Positions 31,350 through 39,730 of a stretch of DNA of 45,514 nucleotides are shown one piece after another. This DNA comes from Nitrososphaera sp. Its GTDB lineage: Archaea; Thermoproteota; Nitrososphaeria; Nitrososphaerales; Nitrososphaeraceae. The notes under the pieces are model-generated. The model saw only the letters and a list, made by a program, of their open reading frames with translations. It made no database searches and had not been told where the DNA came from. The stretch spans positions 1 through 45,514 of the forward strand of contig QCWB01000003.1 of NCBI GenBank assembly GCA_013114715.1. The letters are read 5' to 3'. The position numbers and the translations under genes were made by a program. Numbering within the stretch: the stretch's first letter is position 1; each line of letters starts with the position of its first letter.

Positions 31350-31697
31350 CTAACTACCGATCAAGTTCCCGCAAAGCAGGTAACCTTCAAAATCCGTTGC
31401 ACCAGACTGCTTGAGGCGAACATAGGGCGCCTTCATTCTGGCTGCATACAGAGGCCCATTAACTCCGGTGGTAACAAGGGTGAGAGTAGTCTGCCCTCGA
31501 TCCTCAAGCTGAACTGCGTTAGTCCACTCAGTTCCATCAAAGGAGACCTCTACTGTGAAGTTGCCACCGTAAGAGTGCACCTCGAAAACGTCATACCTGG
31601 ATACATCATCTGTGAGGATGAGTACATTACCATCTCCCGCAGTCCCCTCCGCGGGATAGATACGAACGGCACCCTGCAAGTAAGAAGAAGTTGTCAT
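31350..31697 (-). CDS. Hypothetical virion protein (115 aa)
   Basis: The product has 115 residues, nearly all beta strands (FEVHSYGGNFTVEVSFDGTEWTNAVQL, then PYVRLKQSGATDFEGYLLCGN), like a small jelly-roll or discoidin-type fold. Such proteins decorate heads or tails. It ends just before operator copy 3. It is the last gene of the transcription unit that begins with the holin candidate. Confidence 0.55.
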   Translation of the reverse strand: MTTSSYLQGAVRIYPAEGTAGDGNVLILTDDVSRYDVFEVHSYGGNFTVEVSFDGTEWTNAVQLEDRGQTTLTLVTTGVNGPLYAARMKAPYVRLKQSGATDFEGYLLCGNLIGS

Positions 31698-31701
31698 ACA
31701 A

Positions 31702-31914
31702 TTAACTCCAGAAAGTCAGAAGGCCAAGAAGGGACGTGCCGCCCGTATTCACATCTGTAGGCTCAGGAAGGCCATTCAACGCAGGCATGTGCAACATGGT
31801 CGCCCTCTGAATTACCGTATCGAGACCGACAACGGCATCAGCTACCGCTAACATCGGAGTAAAGGGGCAGGTAGCTAGAAGGGCGTGTGCGTCTGCTCGC
31901 GAGTCGATAGCCAT
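31702..31914 (-). CDS. Hypothetical small protein (70 aa)
   Basis: The product has 70 residues and starts on a TAATG overlap with the fibre-like gene upstream. It is mildly hydrophobic (ALLATCPFTPMLAVADAVVGLDTVI) but has no clear membrane helix. It is not recognised. Its place inside a run of virion genes suggests a structural or assembly role. Confidence 0.5.
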   Translation of the reverse strand: MAIDSRADAHALLATCPFTPMLAVADAVVGLDTVIQRATMLHMPALNGLPEPTDVNTGGTSLLGLLTFWS

Positions 31915-33806
31915 TAGCTGATCGCTCCCTTCGTGGTAGTCGTAGCATCATCCGCGTAAGTAGCTGTGCCGACATTCGCAGAGTCAGCATTGTTCCTGAT
32001 AGCAAAGGCACCAGTATCCTTATTCAGAGTCTGCTTATTACGCGAGATCTGCCCAAGGAAGCCGAGGATATTCCGCGGCGTTGCAGAAGCCCAAGCGAAA
32101 ACAGAGGCAGGCTCCGCAATCGCCTCATCCAGAATATCATCAACGCCGGTAGCGGATAGGCGATAGCCCGTCTTATCATTATTCGTAGTAACCGTGACAC
32201 CGGCTGTTACAGAGCCTACTGCGCCTGTGACGGAAGCTACGGAGCCTGCGACGTTGCCGCCCACATTACCTGTAACGGAGCCCACTGAGCCGCTAAGATT
32301 ACCTGTAATGTTGCCTGTGATAGCGCCTGTAATAGCGGCAGTAATCGTTACACCTCCCGTACCATCAAGCATAGCCTCGAGGGCATCAGCTGCAGCAGAA
32401 TCTCCCGAAATCTGGGTGATATTAGCTGAAACCGCATTCGTAACTGCGGTTACAGTTGGGATAGTATTCCCTGTTCCTGCATAGCCAGTCCCATCGAAGA
32501 AGGACTCGGCGTTGTCTGCGGCAGTTGTATCCCCTGAGAGCTTAATGACATCTGCAAGAAGGTACTCACCAAAGGAACCAGCTATGATGTGACCGCTTCT
32601 TGCCTCATCCCAAACGGCGTCAGCAATCATAGCCAAAGTTGCAGCATCTATTCCGAGCGGAAGAATCATGAAGATGTTTCCACTCTCTGGCGTACCAATG
32701 AATGGAGGGTCTACTGTAGCTACACGGCCTGACGAATAACTTACGATCTGCCGAGTCTGCCCAGCACAGGGACCGTCAATCATCGTAACTGTTTGATACT
32801 TGTAGTAGTCCGTTGTCGTCGAAGCTGAAGCATCGAAGGTAAGAAGTGAATCAGAGTTCGTTGCCGCGAGGGCAGCTCGACGAACAACCTTAAACCGTTC
32901 ACCGAAGGAACCGGCGGCAGTATAGGAAGCCGTAAGAGCATTCCAGACCGCAGCTGCATTGTCAGCAGCGGACGGAGCAGACGCGCCAGGGATCGTCCCA
33001 CCTGGATGCACGACGTAGGCCCACCCAGTCTGTGGCGCCGAGGCGAACCCGGTCACAGTCGCAGTCTGCGTAGTCCCGTCGTAGTCGAGACAATAGTCTG
33101 CCACTCGCGTAGTACCATCCGCAGACCATGCAACAATCAACTCGCCATTGTAAAAGTCGTCAGCACTCGATGCTCCAGCTGCCAGTTTGATCGTCGTTGT
33201 CAGAGGCGATGCAATCGTCGGGCAGGTGCCAGAATGCAGTGGCTGCAGAATTGCGCCGGCAGCGTTTGGCGAGCGGTGACCTGTGATGTCCTCGTCCCAG
33301 ACCTGATCGGCTACTGAGTTAACGGAAGAAGTGGTCAGGGAGACTCCACCAGAGGAGAGGTTGATCTCTCCTGTACCGGAGCCAGACTTGATTGTGGTCT
33401 TTGGGTAGCCAGCTGTGTCTGGAGTAGCAATTGCCGCAGTATTCCAGCCAACGACGTTAGCAAGAACGCCGAGACTTGTATAACTGATTAGAGAATCAAA
33501 GACGTTAGCGTGAACTACGTAGAAGGTTTCCTTAACAGGAAGGGCACCGCTCTTATGAACAGTGATGTGAAGGATACCATTCGTATCTGTGTCTGTCGTA
33601 CTAAGTGGACAGGTGTAGTAACCGTTTGAACGAGAAGTACAGGCAGTCGCATCATTCTTCTGCGCCATAGTCGTACCGCCCTCCTTCCACAGGAGAACGT
33701 CACTCTGCGAGATGGTGAGACCGGTCTCGGCTGTCTTGCCGTCTGTTTCATCTACAAACGGACCAAGAAGGACCGTCGTAGTCGTGGACTTCTTGAGAAT
33801 CTTCAT
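31914..33806 (-). CDS. Large fibre-like virion protein
   Basis: The product has 630 residues. The first 100 residues form a beta domain (VLLGPFVDETDGKTAETGLTISQSDVLLWK) that is common at the N-terminus of phage fibre proteins. Pieces such as VWDE plus GSFGE occur more than once. Around 500-550 there is a regular Gly/Asn/Ser/Val stretch (GNITGNLSGSVGSVTGNVGG), which probably forms a beta-helix-like stalk. Its start overlaps the previous stop as ATGA. Confidence 0.6.
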   Translation of the reverse strand: MKILKKSTTTTVLLGPFVDETDGKTAETGLTISQSDVLLWKEGGTTMAQKNDATACTSRSNGYYTCPLSTTDTDTNGILHITVHKSGALPVKETFYVVHANVFDSLISYTSLGVLANVVGWNTAAIATPDTAGYPKTTIKSGSGTGEINLSSGGVSLTTSSVNSVADQVWDEDITGHRSPNAAGAILQPLHSGTCPTIASPLTTTIKLAAGASSADDFYNGELIVAWSADGTTRVADYCLDYDGTTQTATVTGFASAPQTGWAYVVHPGGTIPGASAPSAADNAAAVWNALTASYTAAGSFGERFKVVRRAALAATNSDSLLTFDASASTTTDYYKYQTVTMIDGPCAGQTRQIVSYSSGRVATVDPPFIGTPESGNIFMILPLGIDAATLAMIADAVWDEARSGHIIAGSFGEYLLADVIKLSGDTTAADNAESFFDGTGYAGTGNTIPTVTAVTNAVSANITQISGDSAAADALEAMLDGTGGVTITAAITGAITGNITGNLSGSVGSVTGNVGGNVAGSVASVTGAVGSVTAGVTVTTNNDKTGYRLSATGVDDILDEAIAEPASVFAWASATPRNILGFLGQISRNKQTLNKDTGAFAIRNNADSANVGTATYADDATTTTKGAIS

Positions 33807-35083
33807 TGACTAGTCCTCATCATTTCGTAGTAACGGGCACGTGCAGCATTACCTGTCACCGCGTCTGCGCCGAATGCAAGATATGGAAACTTGGTCGCCA
33901 CGCCGCTAGCGGTTGTATAATTATGCTCGATTCCGCCAACCCACGAGGAAACTGTTGCAGCAATGGAAGTTACTCCATCAGCGTCGAGAACGTGAAGGTG
34001 CTTTGCTGCTGAGTGCTGATGATTCAGCCAATCAGCAGTAGTTGCATCTCCATCATCTGCCGACGAGACGACACCCATATACTGGGTTACACCATCAGAA
34101 CTTCGCTTGCAAGAAATTCCAAGCCCAAAGTTTCCACTTGTATCTGTAGATGACGCCAAGTCCGCGGAAGTCAGTGCGGTTGGCAGAACAAGCAAAACCT
34201 GAGGATTGTTAGTCATCCCAGAAATATCTGACTGGGTTCCAGTGGAAGTTTTTGCTGTCCCAACTCCAGCAGCTACAGAGAGAGCCGTTCCACTAGTTGA
34301 ACGAAGGGACAAGAAGTGTAGATTGTTTGTAGTGCTTGGAGCTGTTGTCATATCAAAACTGGAAGAACCTACATTCGAGATGGCCCCTTCGTAGACTATA
34401 CCACCAGCAGTAGAAAAGGCGGAAAAAGCAAACGCTGTGTTAATTTGCCCGGAAGAAGCAGCGGTTGACTGACCATCGCGCAGTCTTTGACCGGCACAAA
34501 GCTGGGTCGAGGCTGTCCAGAAGCCGATGCTTCCGTTTGTATCTCCACCAGTATCTGTATTCTCCGCAGCCCACGCATCGAGAGCAATTATCAATTCCGG
34601 TGCTGCAGATAGTCCGTGGGTAACGGTTTGAGCACTACCACTGCCATTCCCAGTTACATTAACGACTGCGGCCTCAATATCACCACCGATCAGAAGAACG
34701 TAGATTGTCTCTCCCGTAGACTGGTCACTCCATGTTAGACGGCCACCGTTAGCGATTAGCGAGATGGTAGCTGCTCCGTCTACTGTACCATCAACGCCTA
34801 GGTGAACGTAACCAGCGTTTGCTCTATTCGAGCGAGCCGTGCTATTTGTTGAGGTTGACGTGTCACCTGCAAACGCAATTGCGCTCTGGTTCGTACCGTC
34901 ACTGAAGCCGAGCTGGAACGAGAGCCCGTCAGTAGCAGTATCTGCGGAGCCGGCTCCGCCTCCAAGAATGATAGCGGCCTTGGGCGTAGCTCCACCAAAG
35001 ACATCAGAGTTTGTGAAGTCCTGTGTAAACGGTGGAGTTCCTGTCCCAGCGACAGCAGAAACAATACAGCACTTCATGGACAT
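33803..35083 (-). CDS. Virion protein with repeated Ser/Thr-rich beta domains
   Basis: The product has 426 residues. The protein is Ser/Thr/Gly/Ala-rich and seems to be built from two similar halves, each with a strand, an Ala-rich hairpin (KAAIILGGGAGSADTATDGLSFQLGFSDGTNQSAIAF and LIIALDAWAAENTDTGGDTNGSIGFWTAS) and a Gly/Asp turn. The architecture suggests a fibre or head decoration. No catalytic motif is visible. The start is TAATG-coupled to the depolymerase gene. Confidence 0.55.
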   Translation of the reverse strand: MSMKCCIVSAVAGTGTPPFTQDFTNSDVFGGATPKAAIILGGGAGSADTATDGLSFQLGFSDGTNQSAIAFAGDTSTSTNSTARSNRANAGYVHLGVDGTVDGAATISLIANGGRLTWSDQSTGETIYVLLIGGDIEAAVVNVTGNGSGSAQTVTHGLSAAPELIIALDAWAAENTDTGGDTNGSIGFWTASTQLCAGQRLRDGQSTAASSGQINTAFAFSAFSTAGGIVYEGAISNVGSSSFDMTTAPSTTNNLHFLSLRSTSGTALSVAAGVGTAKTSTGTQSDISGMTNNPQVLLVLPTALTSADLASSTDTSGNFGLGISCKRSSDGVTQYMGVVSSADDGDATTADWLNHQHSAAKHLHVLDADGVTSIAATVSSWVGGIEHNYTTASGVATKFPYLAFGADAVTGNAARARYYEMMRTSQ

Positions 35084-38082
35084 TAGGTGCGCACTCCACG
35101 AGGCTTCACAAGATCATAGGCTGGGTCCGCTGAAGTAACTGCGCCACTCGGCCCGTTAATTCTCTTCGCGAGATGAAACTCATCGTAGTAGATTACGCAG
35201 GCAGCAGGCCAATCAGCTGGAACTTCCTGTCCGTCCCCTGAAGCAGTTGTAGGATTACCGTTGCTGTCTACCATATGATCGCTGTAGTTCGGCCATCCAT
35301 GATACATGCCTAAGCGCCAGTACATTCTTGGTGGCTGACCACGAATTTCGGCTGTGTCAAAGCGCCCTATAAGAATGTTGAATTGCTCCGCAACAAGCTC
35401 ATCATTTACCCAAAGCTGGAAGTATCCATCGTAGTTGTCGCTTAACTTGTAACGAAGAACAAAGTCAATCCAGTGTCCACGAAGATCCCAACCTTCAATG
35501 CCGCCAAAGGTACTAGATTGATAGTCCGAGTTGACCTTGTTATAGTTTGCATAAGGCCACTCAGTATTTGGTAGTAGTGGGGCGCTGTAGTGAATACCGT
35601 AAATCTGCATACCGAAGCACGAGCGCCGAGACGGGCAAGGAAGTGACCAAGGCCCTTCAACACCATTTGCATCTACTGGTGCTATGCAGATATATGAGGC
35701 GGACATGATCTTTGACTGCCAAGTGCCGAGCTTCGTCTCTTGGTAAGTTCTTACCGTACCACTGCGTGTTACGGTCGTCTGGTCATATCTCATACCAGTC
35801 GTTTCTGCCGCAAGAATATCTGAACCGAGCTGCTGATATGGGCCCTCAGCACGCACTGCTCGATAGACACGATACTTTGCTGCTCCGGGGACAGAATCCC
35901 ACTCAACACTTAGAGTATGAGCAGCCGAAGATGCCCCACTAATGAAGGAGGACGGCGTCCCTAAAGTAACTTGATCACTTCCACGCTTGTAACGAACTAC
36001 CGGAGCACCGGCGATAACTGGATATGCATTTACGTTTGCTCCGGTAACATTTCGGTTGATTGCCATTTGTTTGAGAGCAAGGGCAGGATTAAAACCCCCA
36101 CTACTAGAGCTGGCTGAAAGTGGCCCATATAGGGCATATTCCGCAGTTGTCATATTGACTGGATGAAGCTGAGGCCCGTCAGACCAGCCGCCCTGAAACG
36201 ACAGCGGTTTAAATTCCGGATCTCCGTAAGGATCATTCGGACCGGGGTAGAACATGGACCAGCCCATCCAGTATTCTACGCCCCTCTCGATACTGTCCAT
36301 TCCGGTTCCGGGGTCAAATATGACTTCGTTTCTGTGTGCAGCATTTGCGTTTGCCGATGCGCCATTCTTGTGAACCCAGTTACCAGGCCCCATTAGGGAT
36401 TGACTGTAGGCAGCGGCACCAGTTGGCCACTGATTTGTCCCGTACTTGTGCTGAACAAGATGAACTCGCATCGACCTGGCCATTTCTCCATTATCCCCAA
36501 CAGGATAGCGAACGCGGACTGTAGAAGTTTCGCATGGATTATTATATGCAGGATCGTAGGCGTCGTGAGAACTGAGGGCATACTGCTTCATGCCACCAGC
36601 AGGAAAAGAAGGAAAATCGAAGCTGTTCTGCCAGAGACTGGTAAGCTGTCCAGAAGTTGCAGCAACTATCGCAGACGCAACTGATTCATTGCCGTCCTTA
36701 GTTGCCGTTACATAAAAGTAGGGAGTCTGAGAATTTGAAAAGTTTGGATTCGAGCCGGAGCCTGTTGAGCTTGCTACGTAGGACGTGCTAGCCCCTGTAT
36801 ACACGAGTACCCAAGGACCAGATATACCAAAAGCTTGGTAAACCTTGTATCCTGTTGGAGTAACACCATCTCCTTGCTCCCACGAGAGAGTCGCTTGAAG
36901 AGGAGAATCACGAGATGCTGAGACATTGATTGGAGGATTCAGAGTAGTTAGTAGGGGACCAGCAGAAAGGATTTCAGTATAACCGGATTTCTTGAAGGCA
37001 TTATCTACTGAGCGAATACGCCAACCGCACTCAACTTGGGCGAAAGCATGATAGGACTCCGACTCGACAGCGGAGACAAGAACACGGGTTACGTAGGCAA
37101 AGTTAATCCACGAACCACCCTCGTCCTTCTCAGTAGAGCGCCAGATGTCTGTACCGAGAAGGCCGCTCTTGTACTCACCGGGAATGGAAGTGTCGTCTGC
37201 CGGATTTGTCCATGTGAGATGCACTAAATCAGCTGAGTAGGAAGTTGCTGCGAAGTTCGTTGGTACGGGAGGAGGCGTAATGTCTTGGGTCTCGACAATG
37301 AAGGTTACCGGAGCACTCTCCTCACTGTGATTAGCCGGGTGCTCGGCATGAGTCAGCAAGAAGGTAATGGAGCCACTGAAAGAACTGGTTGGCGTTCCGC
37401 TAACAACACCAGCGGAGGAGAGCGAGAGTCCTGGCGGTAAGGAGCCAGAAGCTACAGAGAATTGAGGCGTATATTCACTCATGTCCTCGATGTATGTGAC
37501 GAGGTTTAGGTTAAGTGAAGAGCCAACAATTAGATTCTGCGTGCCAGGCGCTCCAAGCCAAAGTGGAGCCTCGTTCTCAGTTGTCTGGAAACTAACAGCA
37601 GCACTCAGTGAGCTCTCGCCAAAGGAAGCTTTAGCTTTTACCTTGACCGAGTATGCAACCCCAGCAGAAAGGCCAATAAATTGTGTTTCTGGAATACTCG
37701 TAGTATTGGCGAGAATGTCGTTCAAGTACCAAAGATAAGAGGTTGCAAAATCAACTGGATCGCACGAAGCAAACCCAGTAGTGGCTGTCTGCCCCTCTGC
37801 GTATAAATTCTCTGGGGTTGACAGCAGGAAACTAGAACCCGGTCTTACGCCGTATGCCTTGCTCACGTCAACCTCAATCGGTGGCTGCTCGATAATGTAA
37901 AGAGAAGGACCATTTCTGGCGTCTGCGAGGGCAATATCTGCGGCGTCAAAAAGGGAAGTGGAGGAGCCGAGAAGGGTTCCTTCCGGAAGTTTCCTGACAA
38001 GGTACTTTCCTTTACGCGTGAACACAAAGATGAAACTCCCGTCATGTATCGGTCTGCCCACGGCGCCAGTAACGGATGCCAT
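35083..38082 (-). CDS. Capsule depolymerase-like fibre with Ig, FN3 and lyase domains
   Basis: From the ATG at 38082 the product has 999 residues (a TTG start at 38148 would add 22). In order: a short head domain; a putative Ig-like domain (SGSLPPGLSLSSAGVVSGTP, about 175-265); two fibronectin-III repeats (about 270-470); then a lyase-like jelly roll. The lyase has HRNEVIFDPGTG and EYWMGWSMFYPG, is broken by another FN3-like insert (VEWDSVPGAAKYRVYRAV), and resumes with WIDFVLRYKLSDNYDGYFQLWVNDELV and YWRLGMYHGWPN, as in heparin/alginate lyase folds. It likely degrades host polysaccharide. Confidence 0.7.
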   Translation of the reverse strand: MASVTGAVGRPIHDGSFIFVFTRKGKYLVRKLPEGTLLGSSTSLFDAADIALADARNGPSLYIIEQPPIEVDVSKAYGVRPGSSFLLSTPENLYAEGQTATTGFASCDPVDFATSYLWYLNDILANTTSIPETQFIGLSAGVAYSVKVKAKASFGESSLSAAVSFQTTENEAPLWLGAPGTQNLIVGSSLNLNLVTYIEDMSEYTPQFSVASGSLPPGLSLSSAGVVSGTPTSSFSGSITFLLTHAEHPANHSEESAPVTFIVETQDITPPPVPTNFAATSYSADLVHLTWTNPADDTSIPGEYKSGLLGTDIWRSTEKDEGGSWINFAYVTRVLVSAVESESYHAFAQVECGWRIRSVDNAFKKSGYTEILSAGPLLTTLNPPINVSASRDSPLQATLSWEQGDGVTPTGYKVYQAFGISGPWVLVYTGASTSYVASSTGSGSNPNFSNSQTPYFYVTATKDGNESVASAIVAATSGQLTSLWQNSFDFPSFPAGGMKQYALSSHDAYDPAYNNPCETSTVRVRYPVGDNGEMARSMRVHLVQHKYGTNQWPTGAAAYSQSLMGPGNWVHKNGASANANAAHRNEVIFDPGTGMDSIERGVEYWMGWSMFYPGPNDPYGDPEFKPLSFQGGWSDGPQLHPVNMTTAEYALYGPLSASSSSGGFNPALALKQMAINRNVTGANVNAYPVIAGAPVVRYKRGSDQVTLGTPSSFISGASSAAHTLSVEWDSVPGAAKYRVYRAVRAEGPYQQLGSDILAAETTGMRYDQTTVTRSGTVRTYQETKLGTWQSKIMSASYICIAPVDANGVEGPWSLPCPSRRSCFGMQIYGIHYSAPLLPNTEWPYANYNKVNSDYQSSTFGGIEGWDLRGHWIDFVLRYKLSDNYDGYFQLWVNDELVAEQFNILIGRFDTAEIRGQPPRMYWRLGMYHGWPNYSDHMVDSNGNPTTASGDGQEVPADWPAACVIYYDEFHLAKRINGPSGAVTSADPAYDLVKPRGVRT

Positions 38083-38491
38083 AGGTTGCAAAGAAGATTG
38101 AAAGTAGGAGAAGCTGATACCAGTAGGGCATTGCGGAAAGGGCGTCAAGTCCGGCCTTAGCGTAGCGGGACCACCCAGGAACGAAGGCCATGATTGCGGG
38201 AATGGAGACTACGATTAGGGTGTACTCGTCCTTCCAGGAAGAGGAAGCTTGGCGGGCAAATTCCATCTCCCAATTCATGTCTGCGGTGAGCCCCTGCTTG
38301 ATTAGCTCGATCTTGCGCTCTGCGAGGGCAGCTTGGATTTGACGTTCCTGGGCCTTGGCCTCGGCACGTATGCGCATACGCTCCCGGTAGATTTCCCCGA
38401 TGAGGGATAGGGGACCGGCTAAGATTTTGCTCAGGATGGAAATACCTTCTCTCCCCTCATGACCTTCGGTGCGGTCCTTCGAGGGTAGCAT
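38042..38491 (-). CDS. Holin candidate (3TM-type family)
   Basis: The product has 149 residues. A charged helix (35-68) is followed by two membrane segments, about 89-105 (EYTLIVVSIPAIMAFVPGW) and 121-141 (MPYWYQLLLLSIFFATYGIRYW). The pattern SSWKDEY, then IP, FVPG, P-WY and YGIRYW matches the 3TM-type holin family first described for gene transfer agents. It would open the inner membrane for the amidase, although it stands 17 kb from that gene. It is the first gene of the leftward late unit, under operator copy 4. Confidence 0.65.
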   Translation of the reverse strand: MLPSKDRTEGHEGREGISILSKILAGPLSLIGEIYRERMRIRAEAKAQERQIQAALAERKIELIKQGLTADMNWEMEFARQASSSWKDEYTLIVVSIPAIMAFVPGWSRYAKAGLDALSAMPYWYQLLLLSIFFATYGIRYWRRGQTDT

Positions 38492-38536
38492 ATTAGCTCG
38501 GTCTTCTTCGGATTAATAGGCGGGCGCGTGGATTAT

Positions 38537-38576
38537 AAATGTGGGATAGTTACTATGTAGTAATTATGCGATATTT
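38537..38576. promoter_or_regulatory. Symmetric palindromic operator, copy 4
   Basis: This is the fullest form of the element: AAATGT, GGG, ATA, then the core GTTACTATGTAGTAAT (38549-38564), then TAT, GCG and ATATTT, so both arms are present. A leftward -10 box TATAAT (38537-38532, minus strand) lies at its edge, which puts the core over the spacer and -35 region of the late promoter. Binding there could repress or activate the late genes. Confidence 0.75.
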
Positions 38577-38681
38577 ACTTGGAGTAGAAGCGCGGAGTGA
38601 GAGGCAATCAAATTCCGGGGCGGTAGCCTCGGCTCTGGGGGGAGCGCGGCTATCCTGAATGCAAATCATTCGTCTTTTGAT

Positions 38682-38735
38682 TTCGATTCTCATTCTTACT
38701 TCGATTCTCATTCTTACTTCGATTATCCTTCTCAT
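38682..38735 (+). repeat. Three 18-bp direct repeats (iteron-like)
   Basis: TTCGATTCTCATTCTTAC occurs at 38682-38699 and 38700-38717, and a variant TTCGATTATCCTTCTCAT at 38718-38735, with a partial fourth start at 38736. GCAAATC (38661) and GATTTGC (38739) enclose the array as an inverted pair. Iterons bind replication or partition proteins, but a simple purine/pyrimidine expansion is also possible. Confidence 0.7.
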
Positions 38736-38814
38736 TTCGATTTGCCCGAGCCAGCCAGGCCGTCCTCGAGGTTGTCCGTCCAATCGCCGCCCGAAAAAAA
38801 TTTTCAAACACCCC

Positions 38815-38843
38815 TTGCAAAACCCCGGCCGGTATGTTATCGT
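38815..38843 (+). promoter_or_regulatory. Rightward promoter candidate
   Basis: TTGCAA (38815-38820), a 17-base spacer and TATCGT (38838-38843) with TG one base before the -10 (extended -10) lie 75 bases before the gene at 38919. It is weaker than the promoter at 1366. It would drive the two genes ended by the terminator at 39702. Confidence 0.5.
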
Positions 38844-38918
38844 TTGCCCGTGGTCGGATGTTCCGGCCGCTCCCCAAGACTAGCTTCTCGGGGATGTTAT
38901 TTCAAACTGGAGAGTAAG

Positions 38919-39431
38919 ATGGCAATTGAACGCGTGTTCGAGCCGGGAGGGTCCGTTTGGACCCTCAAGACCGAGAGCGGCACCAAGTCATGCGACTTGG
39001 CCGACTTGTCGGCCGGAATGCGGGCGGCCGTGCTGATGCACGGCCTCAACGCAAAGCTCGGAGATTCATTCTCCGGAGCGAAAAAGGCCGTGGAGTCGGG
39101 GGAGTACTCGTCGGTAGACGAGTACGCTCTTGACTGCGTGGAGCAGGTTTGGGAAAACCTGCTGAATGATACGTGGACTGACCGGGCAGGACCGCGCGGA
39201 GCCCGCATTGGCGACATCGCCCTCGCGCTCACTCGAGCGCGTCCGGAGCGGTTCCCCGATCTCGGGGCCGCCAAGGCTTTCCTGAAAGGCAAGGCCGAGG
39301 AGGATCTTGTCAAGTTCAGGACGGCAATGGCTCCGCACCTCGCCGCCATCGCCGAGGAACGGGCTCGCGCCCGCAGGGAAGCCGCAGAGAAGCGCACGGA
39401 TGCGAAGGGACTGGACGCCCTGCTGGACTGA
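38919..39431 (+). CDS. Hypothetical protein (170 aa), hairpin-rich gene
   Basis: The product has 170 residues; the ATG at 38919 follows GGAGAGTAAG. It starts with a small beta domain (VFEPGGSVWTLKTESGTKSCDLADL), continues with helices, and ends with a basic coiled coil (EERARARREAAEKRTDAKGLDALLD). I do not recognise it. The gene is GC-rich and its coding strand folds into one short perfect hairpin after another (see the hairpin array at 38947). It forms a two-gene unit with the next gene, from the promoter at 38815 to the terminator at 39702. Confidence 0.7.
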   Translation: MAIERVFEPGGSVWTLKTESGTKSCDLADLSAGMRAAVLMHGLNAKLGDSFSGAKKAVESGEYSSVDEYALDCVEQVWENLLNDTWTDRAGPRGARIGDIALALTRARPERFPDLGAAKAFLKGKAEEDLVKFRTAMAPHLAAIAEERARARREAAEKRTDAKGLDALLD

Positions 39432-39630
39432 CCGAAAACTGAAAGCGGGGAGCATGGAGGCTCCTCGCCTTCTCTTGCGGAGGAAGGCAATGAATAGTTT
39501 TGTGGCTTACCTCGTCACGGAGGAAAGCATGAAAAGAGGCGTCGCCATCCGGCATCCGGATGGCCGAACCTTCCCGACGGAGGACGGCCCAGTCGATAGT
39601 GTCGGCTGGGCCACTGGCAACATTGTTGCC
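38947..39630 (+). repeat. Array of perfect hairpins in coding sequence, block A
   Basis: Successive perfect stems with short loops: GAGGGTCC/GGACCCTC (38947-38966, loop GTTT), CCAAGTC/GACTTGG (38983-39000), GGCCGAC/GTCGGCC (38999-39014), GGCCGTGC/GCACGGCC (39026-39045, loop TGAT), CGGAGA/TCTCCG (39059-39075), GTACTCGTC/GACGAGTAC (39104-39125, loop GGTA), AGCAGGTTT/AAACCTGCT (39142-39163, loop GGGA, a GNRA type), CGCGCTC/GAGCGCG (39224-39241), CCCCGA/TCGGGG (39254-39267), GCCATCCG/CGGATGGC (39544-39564), GGCCCAG/CTGGGCC (39586-39612), GGCAAC/GTTGCC (39616-39630). No two stems share a sequence. Confidence 0.85.
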
Positions 39631-39696
39631 GTGCTCGAATACCGGCCAGGACAGAAGATCCGGGAAGAAATCCCTTTCGGGGCGACTGACGCCTAA
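39490..39696 (+). CDS. Hypothetical protein (68 aa)
   Basis: The product has 68 residues; GGAGGAAGG stands directly before the ATG. It has a beta fold with HPDGRTFPTEDGPVDSVGWATGNIVAVLEY, unrecognised. It is the second gene of the unit that begins at 38919 and is followed 5 bases later by a strong terminator. Three perfect hairpins lie within it (39544-39630). Confidence 0.65.
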   Translation: MNSFVAYLVTEESMKRGVAIRHPDGRTFPTEDGPVDSVGWATGNIVAVLEYRPGQKIREEIPFGATDA

Positions 39697-39701
39697 TTCC
39701 C

Positions 39702-39730
39702 AGCCCCGGTCTGATCCGGGGCTTCTTTTT
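39702..39730 (+). terminator. Rho-independent terminator
   Basis: AGCCCCGG (39702-39709) and CCGGGGCT (39716-39723) form a perfect 8-bp stem with loop TCTGAT, followed by TCTTTTT. It ends the two-gene unit 38919-39696. Confidence 0.93.

Larger units (their letters stand above)
38492..38918. other. Divergent control region between late and right-hand genes
   Basis: This 427-base non-coding stretch parts the leftward late operon from the rightward gene at 38919. It holds the symmetric operator copy 4 (38537-38576), with a leftward TATAAT (38537-38532 on the minus strand); an 18-base direct repeat in three copies (38682-38735), flanked by inverted GCAAATC/GATTTGC; and a rightward promoter candidate at 38815. 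A 30-codon frame at 38566 lacks a ribosome binding site and is not called. Confidence 0.7.

Noticed and set aside
31914-35083. Long rightward frames opposite the fibre genes
   Set aside because: They are antisense by-products of repetitive Ser/Thr/Ala/Val-rich genes; they lack ribosome binding sites and clear domains.
38566-38658. A 30-codon rightward frame starting inside operator copy 4
   Set aside because: It has no ribosome binding site and composition unlike protein; the region is better explained as regulatory.
38682-38735. Short CRISPR array
   Set aside because: The 18-base units are directly adjacent without spacers, and no cas genes are present.
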